Assembly (NCBI RefSeq): GCF_042680125.1
Contig: NZ_JBHTNY010000028.1
DNA: 64,000 nt
Strand: one strand, 5' to 3'
DNA from: Robinsoniella peoriensis
GTDB taxonomy: Bacteria > Bacillota > Clostridia > Lachnospirales > Lachnospiraceae
The position numbers and the translations under genes were made by a program. The notes beneath the pieces were generated by a model. The model saw nothing but the letters and a program-made list of their open reading frames with translations, did no database searches and was not told where the DNA came from. Numbering within the stretch: position 1 is the stretch's first letter; each line of letters starts with the position of its first letter. Below, piece by piece: positions 25,175-35,568 of this stretch.

Positions 25175-26071
25175 CTACTCATTTAGCTGCAGGAAATGAA
25201 ATTCATATCTATGCGCCATTTTGCAGATAAGCAGTAAAATAATTATTAAAATTCCCCCAAACATGCCTGTACTCATCCATATCCGGGGAAGATAATCATA
25301 TCCAAAATTATGCATATAATAGGTGGCATGATTAAGAGGAGAGAGCCATCCAACCGCTAAATTTGCTTTATATTCCATCGTCTGGGGTAATTGAAACAGT
25401 GTCATAAAAATCTGAGGACTCAACAGCAGTCCGTACAGATTCAAAACAAAAACACTGATTACTCCCATAAACTGGCTTTTACAGAGATTAAAAAGCAGCA
25501 TAACAGAGGCAATCACCAGAGAATACAAGGTAGTCAGTAAAAATATAACCGCTGCACACTGGTATGGATAAGACATTTCCATGGTCTTAACGGATGCCGG
25601 CAGTGCGATCTTTACCCCAACGCCGGAATAACCAAGAAGAGCCCCTGTCTCGCTCCACATATTCCCCGGAAAAGACAGAGGAGCGCAGATGATACAGCTG
25701 ACCGCCAGTAAGAAAGAAGTATAAAGCACTGTAGCAAACACTACATAGATTACCTGCCCCCATACCCACAGGGACCGCTTCGTCCGATAAAGATAATAAG
25801 GGGTTCCCTGGCTGATAAAAGGCATGTCTGCAAACAGTAAAATCAATAGCAAAGAGGATATCATAATGGAATTCCCATCTCCGAATGTCCATACAAAGGC
25901 CTCCAATATCTGCATATTTGTACCGTAACTTCTCGCCAGGGACACTGCTTTGTCCGATAACATCAGACAAAGTACAAATGCCAGGGCAAAAGTCATAATG
26001 ACTCTGGGATTCTTCTTCCATAGACGGAAATTATAGAACGCAATCTGAAAAGACTGTTTTATGTCACGCAT
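25175..26071 (-). CDS. ABC-2-like exporter membrane subunit
   Basis: 298 aa with about six TM helices (roughly 25-45, 70-90, 105-130, 180-205, 210-235, 265-285). No soluble domain. Its start overlaps the upstream membrane gene by 8 bases, and it leads into the ATPase gene. It is probably a lantibiotic-immunity or peptide-exporter type permease; the family cannot be fixed by eye. Confidence 0.75.
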   Translation of the reverse strand: MRDIKQSFQIAFYNFRLWKKNPRVIMTFALAFVLCLMLSDKAVSLARSYGTNMQILEAFVWTFGDGNSIMISSLLLILLFADMPFISQGTPYYLYRTKRSLWVWGQVIYVVFATVLYTSFLLAVSCIICAPLSFPGNMWSETGALLGYSGVGVKIALPASVKTMEMSYPYQCAAVIFLLTTLYSLVIASVMLLFNLCKSQFMGVISVFVLNLYGLLLSPQIFMTLFQLPQTMEYKANLAVGWLSPLNHATYYMHNFGYDYLPRIWMSTGMFGGILIIILLLICKMAHRYEFHFLQLNE

Positions 26072-26822
26072 CTTTCAGCCTCCTTTCCATGGTTATCACA
26101 AAAGCCGCTGCTGCTGCAAAACCTACCACAGAAACCATCAGTCCGGCTTCCCAAATCTGTATCATCCTTGGTGCTGCCCACTCACGGGGATTCAGTATAT
26201 ACAGAGAAGAATAATATCGTTCTTGAAATGCATTCAACACATAATACAAAATAAAAGGTGTGGTATATGCCATATATTTGTTTTTCATTACAGCCGCAAA
26301 AAATCCCCCCAGCAATGCCCAGAGACTGCCGCTAAAACAGGTGAGGACTATCCACCCTGCCGCTTCCGTAAGGTGGGGAAAAATTTCTGTTTTCATGAAA
26401 ATCCCCTGCTTCGGATCTATAAAAACTACCAGTGTTATACCTGCTAAGAGCAGCAGCACCCCAAACAATACCATCAAGCCGCCGGATAAAGCTGTCACAA
26501 TTACTTTTGAACTAAGATATCGTCTCCATCCGGTACGTACAAGGCCTGCTAATGCAAATCGGTACTTCAGTTCATCCGAAAATGCAGCCCCATAAGCAAG
26601 TGAACTAACCAACGGAATCGCCATCAAAAACAATTCTGAATGAATCACCGCTTCTGCTAAATAAATCCAGCTGCCCTGAGAATCATAAACCCTGTTTTCC
26701 TTCATATATGTCACTGCTGGCAATCCACCGCAGATGCCTGCGATGACAAGTCCTATAATGCCGGTTAGGAATCCCATAGATAACACTGCCCTTTTCCAGT
26801 CTGTGAAAAATACTTTTCTCAT
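26064..26822 (-). CDS. ABC exporter membrane subunit
   Basis: 252 aa with about six TM helices and the pattern of ABC-2 membrane proteins: N-terminal TM (FLTGIIGLVIAGICGGL), an extracytoplasmic loop, LVSSLAYGAAFSDEL and a late VSVVGFAAAAAFVI helix. Its SD (GCAGGAGG) is supplied by the dispersed leader element at 26826-26895. It partners with the next gene and the ATPase. Confidence 0.75.
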   Translation of the reverse strand: MRKVFFTDWKRAVLSMGFLTGIIGLVIAGICGGLPAVTYMKENRVYDSQGSWIYLAEAVIHSELFLMAIPLVSSLAYGAAFSDELKYRFALAGLVRTGWRRYLSSKVIVTALSGGLMVLFGVLLLLAGITLVVFIDPKQGIFMKTEIFPHLTEAAGWIVLTCFSGSLWALLGGFFAAVMKNKYMAYTTPFILYYVLNAFQERYYSSLYILNPREWAAPRMIQIWEAGLMVSVVGFAAAAAFVITMERRLKDA

Positions 26823-26825
26823 CTT

Positions 26826-26895
26826 TATACCTCCTGCATATAGCAGGCCCGCCTGCGATACTGCCTTAATAAGTGGTTTAAAAGGAACTTTCAGA
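26826..26895 (-). repeat. Dispersed hairpin-SD leader element, copy 2
   Basis: Minus-strand: GAAAGTTCC, CACTTATTAAGGCAG, then a hairpin (GCAGTATCGCAGG against CCTGCTATATGC) and GCAGGAGGTATAAAG running directly into the ATG of the ABC membrane gene. It sits between the DUF6034 lipoprotein and ABC genes. Copies at 16734 and 50645 preserve the hairpin with paired changes. Confidence 0.75.
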
Positions 26896-26919
26896 CTTCT
26901 CCTGCCTGTTGCCGTAACT

Positions 26920-28506
26920 TTATGAAGGATTCACAAAACCTCCGTCAATCCCATTAAGAAATACCGTTTCCGGCATCGTATACATCTCACTGCCCTCGTA
27001 AGAAGACTGGACTACAAATACCCAGACCGGAATCAACCAGACATGATCGGGAGCATTAAATGCCGTAGAATAAGCCGCTTTTAATTCTGCACTTTTTACC
27101 TTGAAAGTGACAACTGTCTGATCTTTATCTGCCCCACCTGCACCATCTGGCGGCAGACCGATATACTGAAGATGTTCTGCCAGCCTGTCCTTGATTTTAT
27201 CAAAAGGCAGAAGTTTCGTATTTTCTGCAACCACCTGATACAACTCCGCCATATTGATCCAGGAAAATCCCACGACTCCGTCTTCCGTAACCGTTATTTC
27301 GATTTTTTCCGGTTGAAAAGGAGGATTATAAGTTAGTTCAGGCATATCATTATGCAAAGTACCTCTAATAGGTCTATATTCCGAAATTCCATCCAGATTC
27401 CAACTATACAGTAACGTATAGGCTGCTTTGTTCTCTCCCAAATCTGAAGCATAATCTTCATAGCCATGCCCCCATATAGGGGGATTCGGAAACCAAACGG
27501 CCTTCTTGCATTGTTCCAATGAAAGACCGGTAATCCCCAGATCCTTCAATATTTTATTTCCTGTTTCAACAGCATCATCTATTGCTATTGCCGGATTTTC
27601 CATTGCTGATTCGCATCTATGTATAAAATCCTCTTTGTCATCCAGATGTTTGCTCCCCTGGGGATATCTGTTTTTCCTATCCCATATACAATCTTCCTTA
27701 TCAGAATTCAGGAATTCTTCATCATAAACATCCCCAATAGAGTATGAAAAGTAACCTGCAGTTCCTGCTTTTTCATTGAGGCTGAAAGCTTTTATTATAG
27801 GATCCACTTTTTCTCCTGTTTCCACTACTGCCCAAAAACAGTTATTCTCAGTACGTACCATCTCATCTTCAGTACCCCACCACATATATTCCATTTCTGA
27901 CTGGACCGGTTTTGAAAACTCCGGCTTCCTATATATTTTTTCCTGCTTTTTATCCGGTGCTTTTTCCATTAATTCTTCCAATCGCGGCTTCCATTCCATT
28001 TTGCTGAGCATAAGAAAAGTGCCCTCTCCGTATATCCCTGATTTATTTTCTATATTAGTAATCTGATGTGATAACTCTTCTTTTGTCATTTGCGGCTTTT
28101 GATAAAACTTCCTCCCTTTGAAGAAATAATCGGTCAATTTCTTCAACTGCTCATTATCAAAGTTCGCTTTTTTTAATTCTAATACCGGAGTATTACTTAC
28201 CGAGAGCCTGGGTATGTCCACATCCGCCTCTACTGTCACACGTCCATCCATGCGCTCCATGGTTTCCTTCCAGTGTTCCGGTGCATCAATCTGTTTTAAT
28301 TCTCCATCTTTCACCTTGTCAATTATGCATCCTTTGGGAAGTCCTTCTGATTTATTAACAACCGGTGCCTGGTCAGGCGTTTTCTGACAGGCAGTTACCG
28401 TACATCCTAACATGACGGCCAGCAGAATCATACCATACCACTTTTTTCTATTGTTTTGTCTGTATTGTTTATTTTGTCTGCTTCGTTTTCTTATTTCTTT
28501 CACCAT
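26920..28506 (-). CDS. DUF6034 family lipoprotein
   Basis: 528 aa. A very basic N-terminus (KRSRQNKQYRQNNRKK) is followed by a hydrophobic helix and lipobox VTAC (about residue 40), giving a surface lipoprotein. The remainder is soluble and rich in Trp/Tyr/Pro, with repeats of strand-like segments and a conserved-looking C-terminus (VWLIPVWVFVV and a VFLNGIDGG segment). DUF6034 proteins in Firmicutes occur next to two-component and ABC genes, as here; function unknown. It may present a ligand to the sensor kinase upstream or the exporter downstream. The start at 28506 follows AGAGGGATGG. Confidence 0.75.
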   Translation of the reverse strand: MVKEIRKRSRQNKQYRQNNRKKWYGMILLAVMLGCTVTACQKTPDQAPVVNKSEGLPKGCIIDKVKDGELKQIDAPEHWKETMERMDGRVTVEADVDIPRLSVSNTPVLELKKANFDNEQLKKLTDYFFKGRKFYQKPQMTKEELSHQITNIENKSGIYGEGTFLMLSKMEWKPRLEELMEKAPDKKQEKIYRKPEFSKPVQSEMEYMWWGTEDEMVRTENNCFWAVVETGEKVDPIIKAFSLNEKAGTAGYFSYSIGDVYDEEFLNSDKEDCIWDRKNRYPQGSKHLDDKEDFIHRCESAMENPAIAIDDAVETGNKILKDLGITGLSLEQCKKAVWFPNPPIWGHGYEDYASDLGENKAAYTLLYSWNLDGISEYRPIRGTLHNDMPELTYNPPFQPEKIEITVTEDGVVGFSWINMAELYQVVAENTKLLPFDKIKDRLAEHLQYIGLPPDGAGGADKDQTVVTFKVKSAELKAAYSTAFNAPDHVWLIPVWVFVVQSSYEGSEMYTMPETVFLNGIDGGFVNPS

Positions 28507-28582
28507 CGCACATCCATCCCTCTTTGGCATATTTACCGGTGTCTTTTCATTTACAAAAGCATAACAGAAAAATATCCCCTTT

Positions 28583-30313
28583 TTATTCTTCTGCCTTAAA
28601 TCGAATACGAAATAAATTCCCGGCAGATGTATTTTCAGCCTCGCATCTCATTCCATGCAGACCTGCAACCTTTTTAACCAGATACAGCCCATATCCCAGA
28701 TGCTTCTCCCTGCCTCCGGACAGCTGTTTCCCACTGGAAAAAAGTTCAAACATATCCCTCTTCCAATCTTCCGAAATAGGTTCCCCTGCATTTTCAATTG
28801 AAAGTTCTTCTTCATCCAGCATAATACGAATATAACCACCAGGTGTCACATAGGAAACAGCATTAGACAGCAGATTTGATACCAGTTGTTCAAAATAATT
28901 CTGATTCACTTCTTTTTCCACCCGTTCTATATCCATCTGTAAATCGATGTCTTTTTCCAAGAGCAGAGGGGCAATCCGGTTCAGAGATTCCATTACCAGT
29001 TTCGCCAGATTTGTCCTTTGCAGCTGAAGCATGAAATGTATGGAATTTATCTGCGACAACGTCATCATCTGGCGAATCATAGTATCCATCTCTTCTGTCT
29101 TCTGGTTAATCATATCCAGATAATATTCCTTTTTATATTCCAGCTCTTTTATCCGCAGATTATCATCACACATCCGTATAATTGCCAGCGGCGTCTTCAG
29201 TTCATGGGTCATTCCATTGATAAAATCCTTACGATCCTGTTCCATCTGCTGCCGCTTTTCTTCTGTTTTTATCTGGCCATAAGACAGATACAGCGCACAT
29301 AAGCCTAAAATAAAGAACATGACCAGATAAGCCCACTTCAGATTTACCAAAGATGTATACAAATGCCTTCCGCTTGCCCGTATTTGAAGGCAGATATACG
29401 ACCTGCTGTTGAGTAACGAAAACCTCATACGGGTCTCCATCTGTGTTGTTAGAAATCCAGAGGTCAGGGTCTTCCCATTATTCCAATTCATTTCCTGACC
29501 GGATGCGGTGTTCATTGAAATTTCTTTCCTGTTATGCAGCCATTCCTCCTGCTCCCAGTAATTCCACTCTTCAAAACCATCCTGGTAGTAAGGAAATCCC
29601 AATTTCTGTATTTCTCTGTATTTTTCGTTTTCAGAGTTGGCGCTTATTTCTGGAGAAATCCATTCCATTACAATTTCACTGCCGGACTGACAATAATTCT
29701 TCCCATCATACTCTGATTTCCATGAGCGTGAGGTTAATAACCAGGGATCCTGCTGTGCTTTCTCTCCCTGTTCTCCACTGACCCACTCTAATTTTTCAAC
29801 ATACAGACCCGTTAAAAACCCTTGCCCATCCCTGCTATCGGTACTGCAGAGAAAACGATATTTCGGTGGTTTCGATTTATTCCTGCTGTTTTCTTTTATA
29901 GCCGTTATAAAAACATTTTTCTGCTCTATAGAAAACAGCTCTTCCGGAAATATCAGCTTCGATTCAGTCGTTTCTCCATCCTCTATTTTAACATTCAGAT
30001 AATTTTTACTTTCCGCCAGTAAATCTTGCTTATCATTGTAAACCAGGTAACTGTAATATTGGTTCTGGAAGTTTCCATTCAGACTGCTTTTCGCACTGTC
30101 TCCCACTTCGTTAACGATTTTCTGAAAATCCTCTTCGCTGCTTTTTACTAATTTTTCATATATATAATTTTTCTTTTGTTGAAATGCCTCCTGTCCCAGT
30201 TTCCTGTTTCGTAAAGTATCGTAGGTAGTTATGATACATGCACAAAGCAAAAACAAAAGTAAAAAACAACCTCCGGTTTTAAGCAGAATACGATATTTTT
30301 CCTTTTTGGTCAT
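28583..30313 (-). CDS. Sensor histidine kinase
   Basis: 576 aa. TM1 (about 12-30) and TM2 (about 330-350) enclose a large extracellular domain of about 300 residues that could bind a ligand. After TM2, the H-box GMTHELKTPLAIIRMCDDN carries the phospho-His; N-box FEQLVSNLLSNAVSYV and G2 GYGLYLVKKVAGLH are present. The G1 box is unusual: LDEEELSIENAGEPIS has ENAG in place of DNG. It follows its response regulator by 11 bases and heads the set of DUF6034 and ABC genes. Confidence 0.92.
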   Translation of the reverse strand: MTKKEKYRILLKTGGCFLLLFLLCACIITTYDTLRNRKLGQEAFQQKKNYIYEKLVKSSEEDFQKIVNEVGDSAKSSLNGNFQNQYYSYLVYNDKQDLLAESKNYLNVKIEDGETTESKLIFPEELFSIEQKNVFITAIKENSRNKSKPPKYRFLCSTDSRDGQGFLTGLYVEKLEWVSGEQGEKAQQDPWLLTSRSWKSEYDGKNYCQSGSEIVMEWISPEISANSENEKYREIQKLGFPYYQDGFEEWNYWEQEEWLHNRKEISMNTASGQEMNWNNGKTLTSGFLTTQMETRMRFSLLNSRSYICLQIRASGRHLYTSLVNLKWAYLVMFFILGLCALYLSYGQIKTEEKRQQMEQDRKDFINGMTHELKTPLAIIRMCDDNLRIKELEYKKEYYLDMINQKTEEMDTMIRQMMTLSQINSIHFMLQLQRTNLAKLVMESLNRIAPLLLEKDIDLQMDIERVEKEVNQNYFEQLVSNLLSNAVSYVTPGGYIRIMLDEEELSIENAGEPISEDWKRDMFELFSSGKQLSGGREKHLGYGLYLVKKVAGLHGMRCEAENTSAGNLFRIRFKAEE

Positions 30314-30324
30314 ATATTTCTCCC

Positions 30325-30996
30325 TTATTGAATCTGAAAAGAATAGCCTGCTTTTGAAACCGTTCGGATATAGCTGCCTGCATCTCCCAGCGCCTGGCGC
30401 AGCTTAACGATATGTTTATCCACAACCCGGTCCAGAATCTCGGCATCCACTCCCCAAACCTGGTTTAATATCTGTTCTCTGGACAGTACCCGGTTCTCAT
30501 TCTCCATAAAATACAGCAGGAGCTGATATTCTTTGTCTGCCATGATACACTCCCGACCTGATGCAGTTACTTTTCTCTGTTCCGGATTAAGCGTGAGGAT
30601 GCCTTTCTGTAATACCCGCTCCTTCCTGTCCTTACTGGTCCGCTGGGCCAATGCATGTACCTTCGCCAAAAGTACCGGAAGAGAAAAGGGCTTTGTTATA
30701 TAGTCATCGGCACCGCAACCATATCCTCTTAACTGCATATTTTCCGCTTCCAATGCAGTCAGGAAAATCACCGGAATCTCCATGTTTTTCCGAATCTCCT
30801 TACAGACTTCAAATCCATTCATGCCAGGAATCATTACATCCAGCAGCACCATCTGAACCTCATTCCTTTGCAGATAAGCAAGCGCTTCCCTGCCATTATC
30901 AAAACATGCTGTCTGCCATCCCTGTACGGTAAAAAAGTCCGCTACCATCTCCTGAATAAGCATTTCATCTTCCACTAAGAGTAATGTATTTTTCAT
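30325..30996 (-). CDS. OmpR-family response regulator
   Basis: 223 aa. Receiver domain with acidic pocket VEDE, phospho-Asp in MVLLDVMIPGMNGFE and Lys in DDYITKPFSLPVL. The winged helix has ADKEYQLLLYFMENE and DRVVDKHIVKLRQAL. First gene of a six-gene operon that ends with an ABC exporter, an arrangement typical of self-regulated peptide-stress detoxification modules. Confidence 0.94.
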   Translation of the reverse strand: MKNTLLLVEDEMLIQEMVADFFTVQGWQTACFDNGREALAYLQRNEVQMVLLDVMIPGMNGFEVCKEIRKNMEIPVIFLTALEAENMQLRGYGCGADDYITKPFSLPVLLAKVHALAQRTSKDRKERVLQKGILTLNPEQRKVTASGRECIMADKEYQLLLYFMENENRVLSREQILNQVWGVDAEILDRVVDKHIVKLRQALGDAGSYIRTVSKAGYSFQIQ

Positions 30997-31114
30997 TCTT
31001 TATTTTCGCCTTTCTATTAAGCAGTAAAATATTATACAAGTTTACTATAAAAATGTCTTCTTTTTATGCTTTTGCTGTATTTTAACAGCTGTTCCCATTT
31101 CTAAAAATAAAAAA

Positions 31115-31158
31115 CCGCTGTACTCCCTTATGTCTCAAACAACAGGAAAGTACAGCGG
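31115..31158 (-). terminator. Rho-independent terminator of the hybrid-kinase operon
   Basis: CCGCTGTACT and AGTACAGCGG form a 10 bp stem; on the minus strand it is followed by TTTTTTATTTTT. It lies about 90 bases after the stop of the second hybrid kinase. Confidence 0.85.
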
Positions 31159-31247
31159 CCTTATTCCAGCGCAAGCTTAAAAATGTTAATATTAATTTGC
31201 GGTCCAATTTCCAAGACATTCTATGGTAAAATGCTAAAATGCTTCGA

Positions 31248-34200
31248 TTATCTTCTCAGCAATTTACACAAAATATCATGCAGCACCTTAAAATCAAGAG
31301 GCTTCGCCAGATGCGCATCCATTCCGGAATCCAGCGCCTCCTGAATATCTTCCTCAAAAGCATTGGCGGTCATCGCAACAATAACAATATTTTTTGCATC
31401 CTCTCTGTCCAGTGCACGGATCGCCCGGGTAGCCTCGTATCCATTCATGCCGGGCATCCGGACATCCATCAGAATTGCATCATAGGTATTGGGGGCTGTA
31501 TTTTGGAATGCCAGTACTGTTTCTGCCCCATCCATCTTCACAACCGATTCTGCTCCGTGCATCTGAAGCAGTTCACAGAGAATTTCTGCATTAATGGCAT
31601 TATCCTCTGCTACCAGAAAGCGGCGTCCTGCAAATATTTCATCCTGGGAAGCAGCTGATTTAACCCTTCGGACATCTTCTGCGTAAATATCCGGTTCACC
31701 CTGCGCTGCCTCACATTCCAGTTCCACACGGAATGTAGATCCCTGATTAAGCTCACTCTCAACAGATATCTCTCCATTCATCAGATCCACTAATCCCTTG
31801 GTAATACTAAGACCAAGTCCTGTTCCCTCCACATTCACTGCTGCACTGCTGCGTGTAAACGGTTCAAAGATATGCCCGAGAAATTCTTTGGACATCCCTA
31901 TCCCCGTATCACGAACCGAGAATCGGTAACGCACCCATTGCCCGCCTTTGACGGAAGGCACTTCCTCCACCAGAAACTGAACCTTACCGCATTCCGGGGT
32001 AAACTTCATCGCATTGCCCAGAATATTGATGAAGATTTGATTGATACGCAAAGAATCCCCATAGAAATATTCATGGCAGATCCCCTCCGTCCGGAGTTCA
32101 AACTTCAGTCCGGACGCCGTGACCTGGGGTGCCACAATAGCCGTCAGCTGCTCCAGCAGCTCAGACATCGATATCTTCATGCGGTTTAGCGTGATATTAG
32201 ACCGCTCGATTTTGCTCATATCCAGAATATCGTTGATCAGACTAAGCAGATGCCTGGAAGAAATAGAAATCTTCTGCAGACAGTCCTTCACCCGCTCCGG
32301 TTCTTCAATATGAGCTGTTGCCAGCGTAGTCATCCCCATGATCGCATTCATAGGTGTACGAATATCGTGACTCATGGCAGACAGGAAATCGCTCTTGGCA
32401 CGGTTTGCTTCCTTTGCAAGTGTAAGCGCATTTTCCAGGGTCTTTTTCGCCTGCCTTTCAGCCGTCAGCATATCCGTTACATCCGCCCGAACCATACAGA
32501 TCGTACTGTGGTTTACATCTCCCCACAGTACATTAATCTGCTTATACAACAAACCATCCCTGGATTGGTAAGGAAGGACAAAGTCATAACCCTCCGGCTT
32601 TTCTTCCAGACGCAGAAGCATGTTCTCCAAACAGAACCGCTGCAATATTTCTGCCCGGTCTTCCTCTGTACCATAATGGTCTGCAAATGCTTTTGCATTA
32701 TCATAATTATCTGCAATATATGGAGACAGGTTTTCCAACACGGTCTGACGGGTATATGTCACAAGTCGTTTGGTGTTGACATCAATAAATCCCGCCAGTT
32801 CAAAAGTATAGGCAATCATATTAAGCAGACCCTGCTGCTCCCGCACAGATTCCGTAATGTCTGTACGTACCAGACAGACCCTCCCAAGTCGCAGATCTAC
32901 AGCGGAAACGGTCATATTTTTGGTACGGATTTCACCTTTTTCATCAATTGTAGAAAAAGCAAATGTATAGGAACTCTTCTCCGTCAGCCTCCGGTAAATT
33001 TCATCAGGTGTCAGTGCCCTGGCATACTGTTCTCTATCCTTGGGCACAATGGGAGACCGAAGCATATCTGCAATCCTTTCCGAATGACAGCCTTTGGTTG
33101 CCGGTAAAAAATCTGAATTCTCATTAAATGTCAAAACCGTATACGAATCCTGCTTAAGGTTTAAATCTATGACAAAGTCATAGTTGGTGACTGAAAGCTG
33201 GTGCAGAATCCGGTCAGATATGGTCTGCTCCGTAATATCCGTTACCGTCAGTATCCCGGTGATATCCCCGGTATCGGGCACCTCCACCAAATTTACCTTA
33301 AATTGAACATAACGCCCAAAATCTTCCCGCGGCATTTTTATAAAACACTTTAGGATCTGTTCCCTGTCATTTCTTTCAAAAGCCTCCAGCGCAGGTGCAT
33401 TCAGATAGGTCTTTAAAAATGTCTGCCTTTCCTTTTCATCAACAACAAGTCCTGCTATCCCGGTAAAAAACTCTTCCCGTACCGTACCAAGAGTTTTTAA
33501 AAGGTCTGAATCTGTAAGATCAATTATTTCCAGAATCTTATTCCGCGTGATATTGCAGTGGCCGATAATCAGTGCATTGGGTACCGGAATCCGATAATGC
33601 TGTATAATCATATCCTTATACTGCTCCCGGAGCTGTTCCTGCTCCCCTAATTCCCTGGTCATATCATGATAGACAGCATAAACCCGGCTCTCTCCATTCT
33701 CATTCTGAATCAGGGAGAGATTATTTTTCACCCATACATAACTATTGTCGCCCTTTTTCAGACGATATACCATTTCACACTGGTTCTCACCGCTGGAAAT
33801 ATATGCTGTCAGCTGCTGGTTCACCATTTCCTGATCATCCGGATGTACACCCGCCAAAGCATCCTTCTCGTATAGCTCCCAAGCATCTTCCAGGGTCATT
33901 TCGGTCAGTTCTGCAAATCCATCAGATAAAAACTCAGGAACCATTTTCCTGTCCTTCTCATAACGGACAACCGAAACTCCCCCCGGAAGATTTTTAACTA
34001 AAGTCTGAAAATACTGCTCCAGACGTTCTTTTTCCTTTCGAATCCGAACCTCTTCCGAAATATCCCTGACATAATTGACATATGCCGGAATTCCATTCCA
34101 CTCCGTTTCACGAAAACGTATGCTGTAACAGGCGTCTGACTCATCAGACATGATCTCCTGTTCTTCCCCGTCAGGCTTATTATTTTTCAATGTGCAGAAT

Positions 34201-35564
34201 TCGCAGGGTGCGCTTTTTCCATGCATTGCTTCATAGCATTTAAGACCGATACAATCCACTTTCTTGCTGAAAAGACTCTTGGATTCATTGACATATAGCA
34301 GATCATAATTTCTCTTGTCGATCACATAAATTCCATCCGCGGTTTCGTTGGCAATATTCTGAAACAGGTGCGTCTCTGCCGACATGCCGGTAAAAACTGC
34401 ATAAAATTTTGAGGTCTCTGACATAGGTCCCATACGTCTTCCATTGAGATGAATCCAAATCAGACGGCCATCTTTATGACGCATACGATAGGAGACATCC
34501 AGAACTTCTCCGCTGGCAAGAGCTGCCTGCGCCGCTTCCAGAACCCGCTCCCTGTCCTGCTCGTATACAATGTCAAACACATCATGCCTTGCCATCTCTG
34601 AATATTCTTCCCGTGAATGACCGGAAAGTGCCATTACCCCATCCGAGAAAAAGGTTGGGATGAAACGCTTTCCTTTTACCAGATAACTGGCAATCCCACC
34701 TGGTATGGAATTAACCAGATGATCCATTTCCAGCTGTGCTTCCTGCATCTTCTCATTGGCTCCGGCAAGTTCCTTTTCCAGATGCACCTGTTCGCTTACA
34801 TCGCTGTATACGCCATATAATAATTTTTTTCCGTCAGCCTGTTCCTTTACCGCTCCCTCAAGATGAATCCAGCGGTATTCTCCCAGCCGGTCATTGAACA
34901 CCCGGTAAGTTTGACGGACGAATCCATTACTTAGGATTGCTCTTTGGATTTTACCCTGTAAAAGCTCAAGATCTTCCGGATGAACCCCCAGAAAATCTGT
35001 CTTCTGTTCCAATAACCGTATATGTTCTTCTGAATACCCCATAATTTCATAAAATGCAGAGTTATGGAATAATGGAGAGATGCACCCGGCTTCAAATTCA
35101 TAAACGCATAAGCCACAGGGAATGCTTGTGAATGTTGTCTGCAGTTCCTCTTTCACCGCTTTGAAGTGATTTTCTTCCCGTTTTTTATCCGTAATGTCCA
35201 GTATGTACTCAATATGAGCGGATTTGCCTCCCCATTCGATAATTTTCCCACTGAGCTGGTAGGTCCGGTTATTGCCGGGATGATGGAATTCACGGACAAA
35301 AAGCTCGGTCCGGCTCATGTCTCCTGCATGACAAAAGGGGCATGGCCTGTCATAACCCGCCGCTTCATAACAAGTAATCCCACCAATGCCAGAATACTGA
35401 AAAATCAAATCCTTTACTATCTGGTTGGCATAGAGCAGTTCCATATTCTCAGCTGCGCTTACATATATAGCTACCGGGGCATTGTCCAATATGGCCTCCA
35501 TCTGCTCCGTTGAAAGAGAGATATCCTGCATTATCCCATCTTCCTCATTATTTAATTCCCCCAT
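31248..35564 (-). CDS. Multi-PAS hybrid sensor histidine kinase with one receiver domain
   Basis: 1438 aa, no clear TM segment, so a cytoplasmic sensor. PAS-type modules follow one another: about 15-120 (ILDNAPVAIYVSAAENMELLYANQ; contains Cys pairs near CPFC), 135-260 (ending YGVYSDVSEQ), 275-390 (ending FYAVFTGMSAE), 390-510 (again with a C-x-x-C), 520-640 and later divergent sensor modules (about 780-1010). The kinase core starts near 1040: MSHDIRTPMNAIMGMTTLAT, N-box NQIFINILGNAMKF, G1 RDTGIGMS and G2 GTGLGLSITKGLV. A C-terminal receiver has LMDVRMPGMNGYEATRAI. The start at 35564 follows AAGGAGGT; the longer frame overlaps the upstream gene. No HPt domain or output gene lies nearby. Confidence 0.92.
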   Translation of the reverse strand: MGELNNEEDGIMQDISLSTEQMEAILDNAPVAIYVSAAENMELLYANQIVKDLIFQYSGIGGITCYEAAGYDRPCPFCHAGDMSRTELFVREFHHPGNNRTYQLSGKIIEWGGKSAHIEYILDITDKKREENHFKAVKEELQTTFTSIPCGLCVYEFEAGCISPLFHNSAFYEIMGYSEEHIRLLEQKTDFLGVHPEDLELLQGKIQRAILSNGFVRQTYRVFNDRLGEYRWIHLEGAVKEQADGKKLLYGVYSDVSEQVHLEKELAGANEKMQEAQLEMDHLVNSIPGGIASYLVKGKRFIPTFFSDGVMALSGHSREEYSEMARHDVFDIVYEQDRERVLEAAQAALASGEVLDVSYRMRHKDGRLIWIHLNGRRMGPMSETSKFYAVFTGMSAETHLFQNIANETADGIYVIDKRNYDLLYVNESKSLFSKKVDCIGLKCYEAMHGKSAPCEFCTLKNNKPDGEEQEIMSDESDACYSIRFRETEWNGIPAYVNYVRDISEEVRIRKEKERLEQYFQTLVKNLPGGVSVVRYEKDRKMVPEFLSDGFAELTEMTLEDAWELYEKDALAGVHPDDQEMVNQQLTAYISSGENQCEMVYRLKKGDNSYVWVKNNLSLIQNENGESRVYAVYHDMTRELGEQEQLREQYKDMIIQHYRIPVPNALIIGHCNITRNKILEIIDLTDSDLLKTLGTVREEFFTGIAGLVVDEKERQTFLKTYLNAPALEAFERNDREQILKCFIKMPREDFGRYVQFKVNLVEVPDTGDITGILTVTDITEQTISDRILHQLSVTNYDFVIDLNLKQDSYTVLTFNENSDFLPATKGCHSERIADMLRSPIVPKDREQYARALTPDEIYRRLTEKSSYTFAFSTIDEKGEIRTKNMTVSAVDLRLGRVCLVRTDITESVREQQGLLNMIAYTFELAGFIDVNTKRLVTYTRQTVLENLSPYIADNYDNAKAFADHYGTEEDRAEILQRFCLENMLLRLEEKPEGYDFVLPYQSRDGLLYKQINVLWGDVNHSTICMVRADVTDMLTAERQAKKTLENALTLAKEANRAKSDFLSAMSHDIRTPMNAIMGMTTLATAHIEEPERVKDCLQKISISSRHLLSLINDILDMSKIERSNITLNRMKISMSELLEQLTAIVAPQVTASGLKFELRTEGICHEYFYGDSLRINQIFINILGNAMKFTPECGKVQFLVEEVPSVKGGQWVRYRFSVRDTGIGMSKEFLGHIFEPFTRSSAAVNVEGTGLGLSITKGLVDLMNGEISVESELNQGSTFRVELECEAAQGEPDIYAEDVRRVKSAASQDEIFAGRRFLVAEDNAINAEILCELLQMHGAESVVKMDGAETVLAFQNTAPNTYDAILMDVRMPGMNGYEATRAIRALDREDAKNIVIVAMTANAFEEDIQEALDSGMDAHLAKPLDFKVLHDILCKLLRR

Positions 35565-35568
35565 CCTC

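Noticed and set aside
32250..33107. 285-codon plus-strand frame opposite the hybrid kinase
   Set aside because: Antisense to well-conserved PAS and kinase sequence; rich in Cys/His/Phe with no domain pattern.
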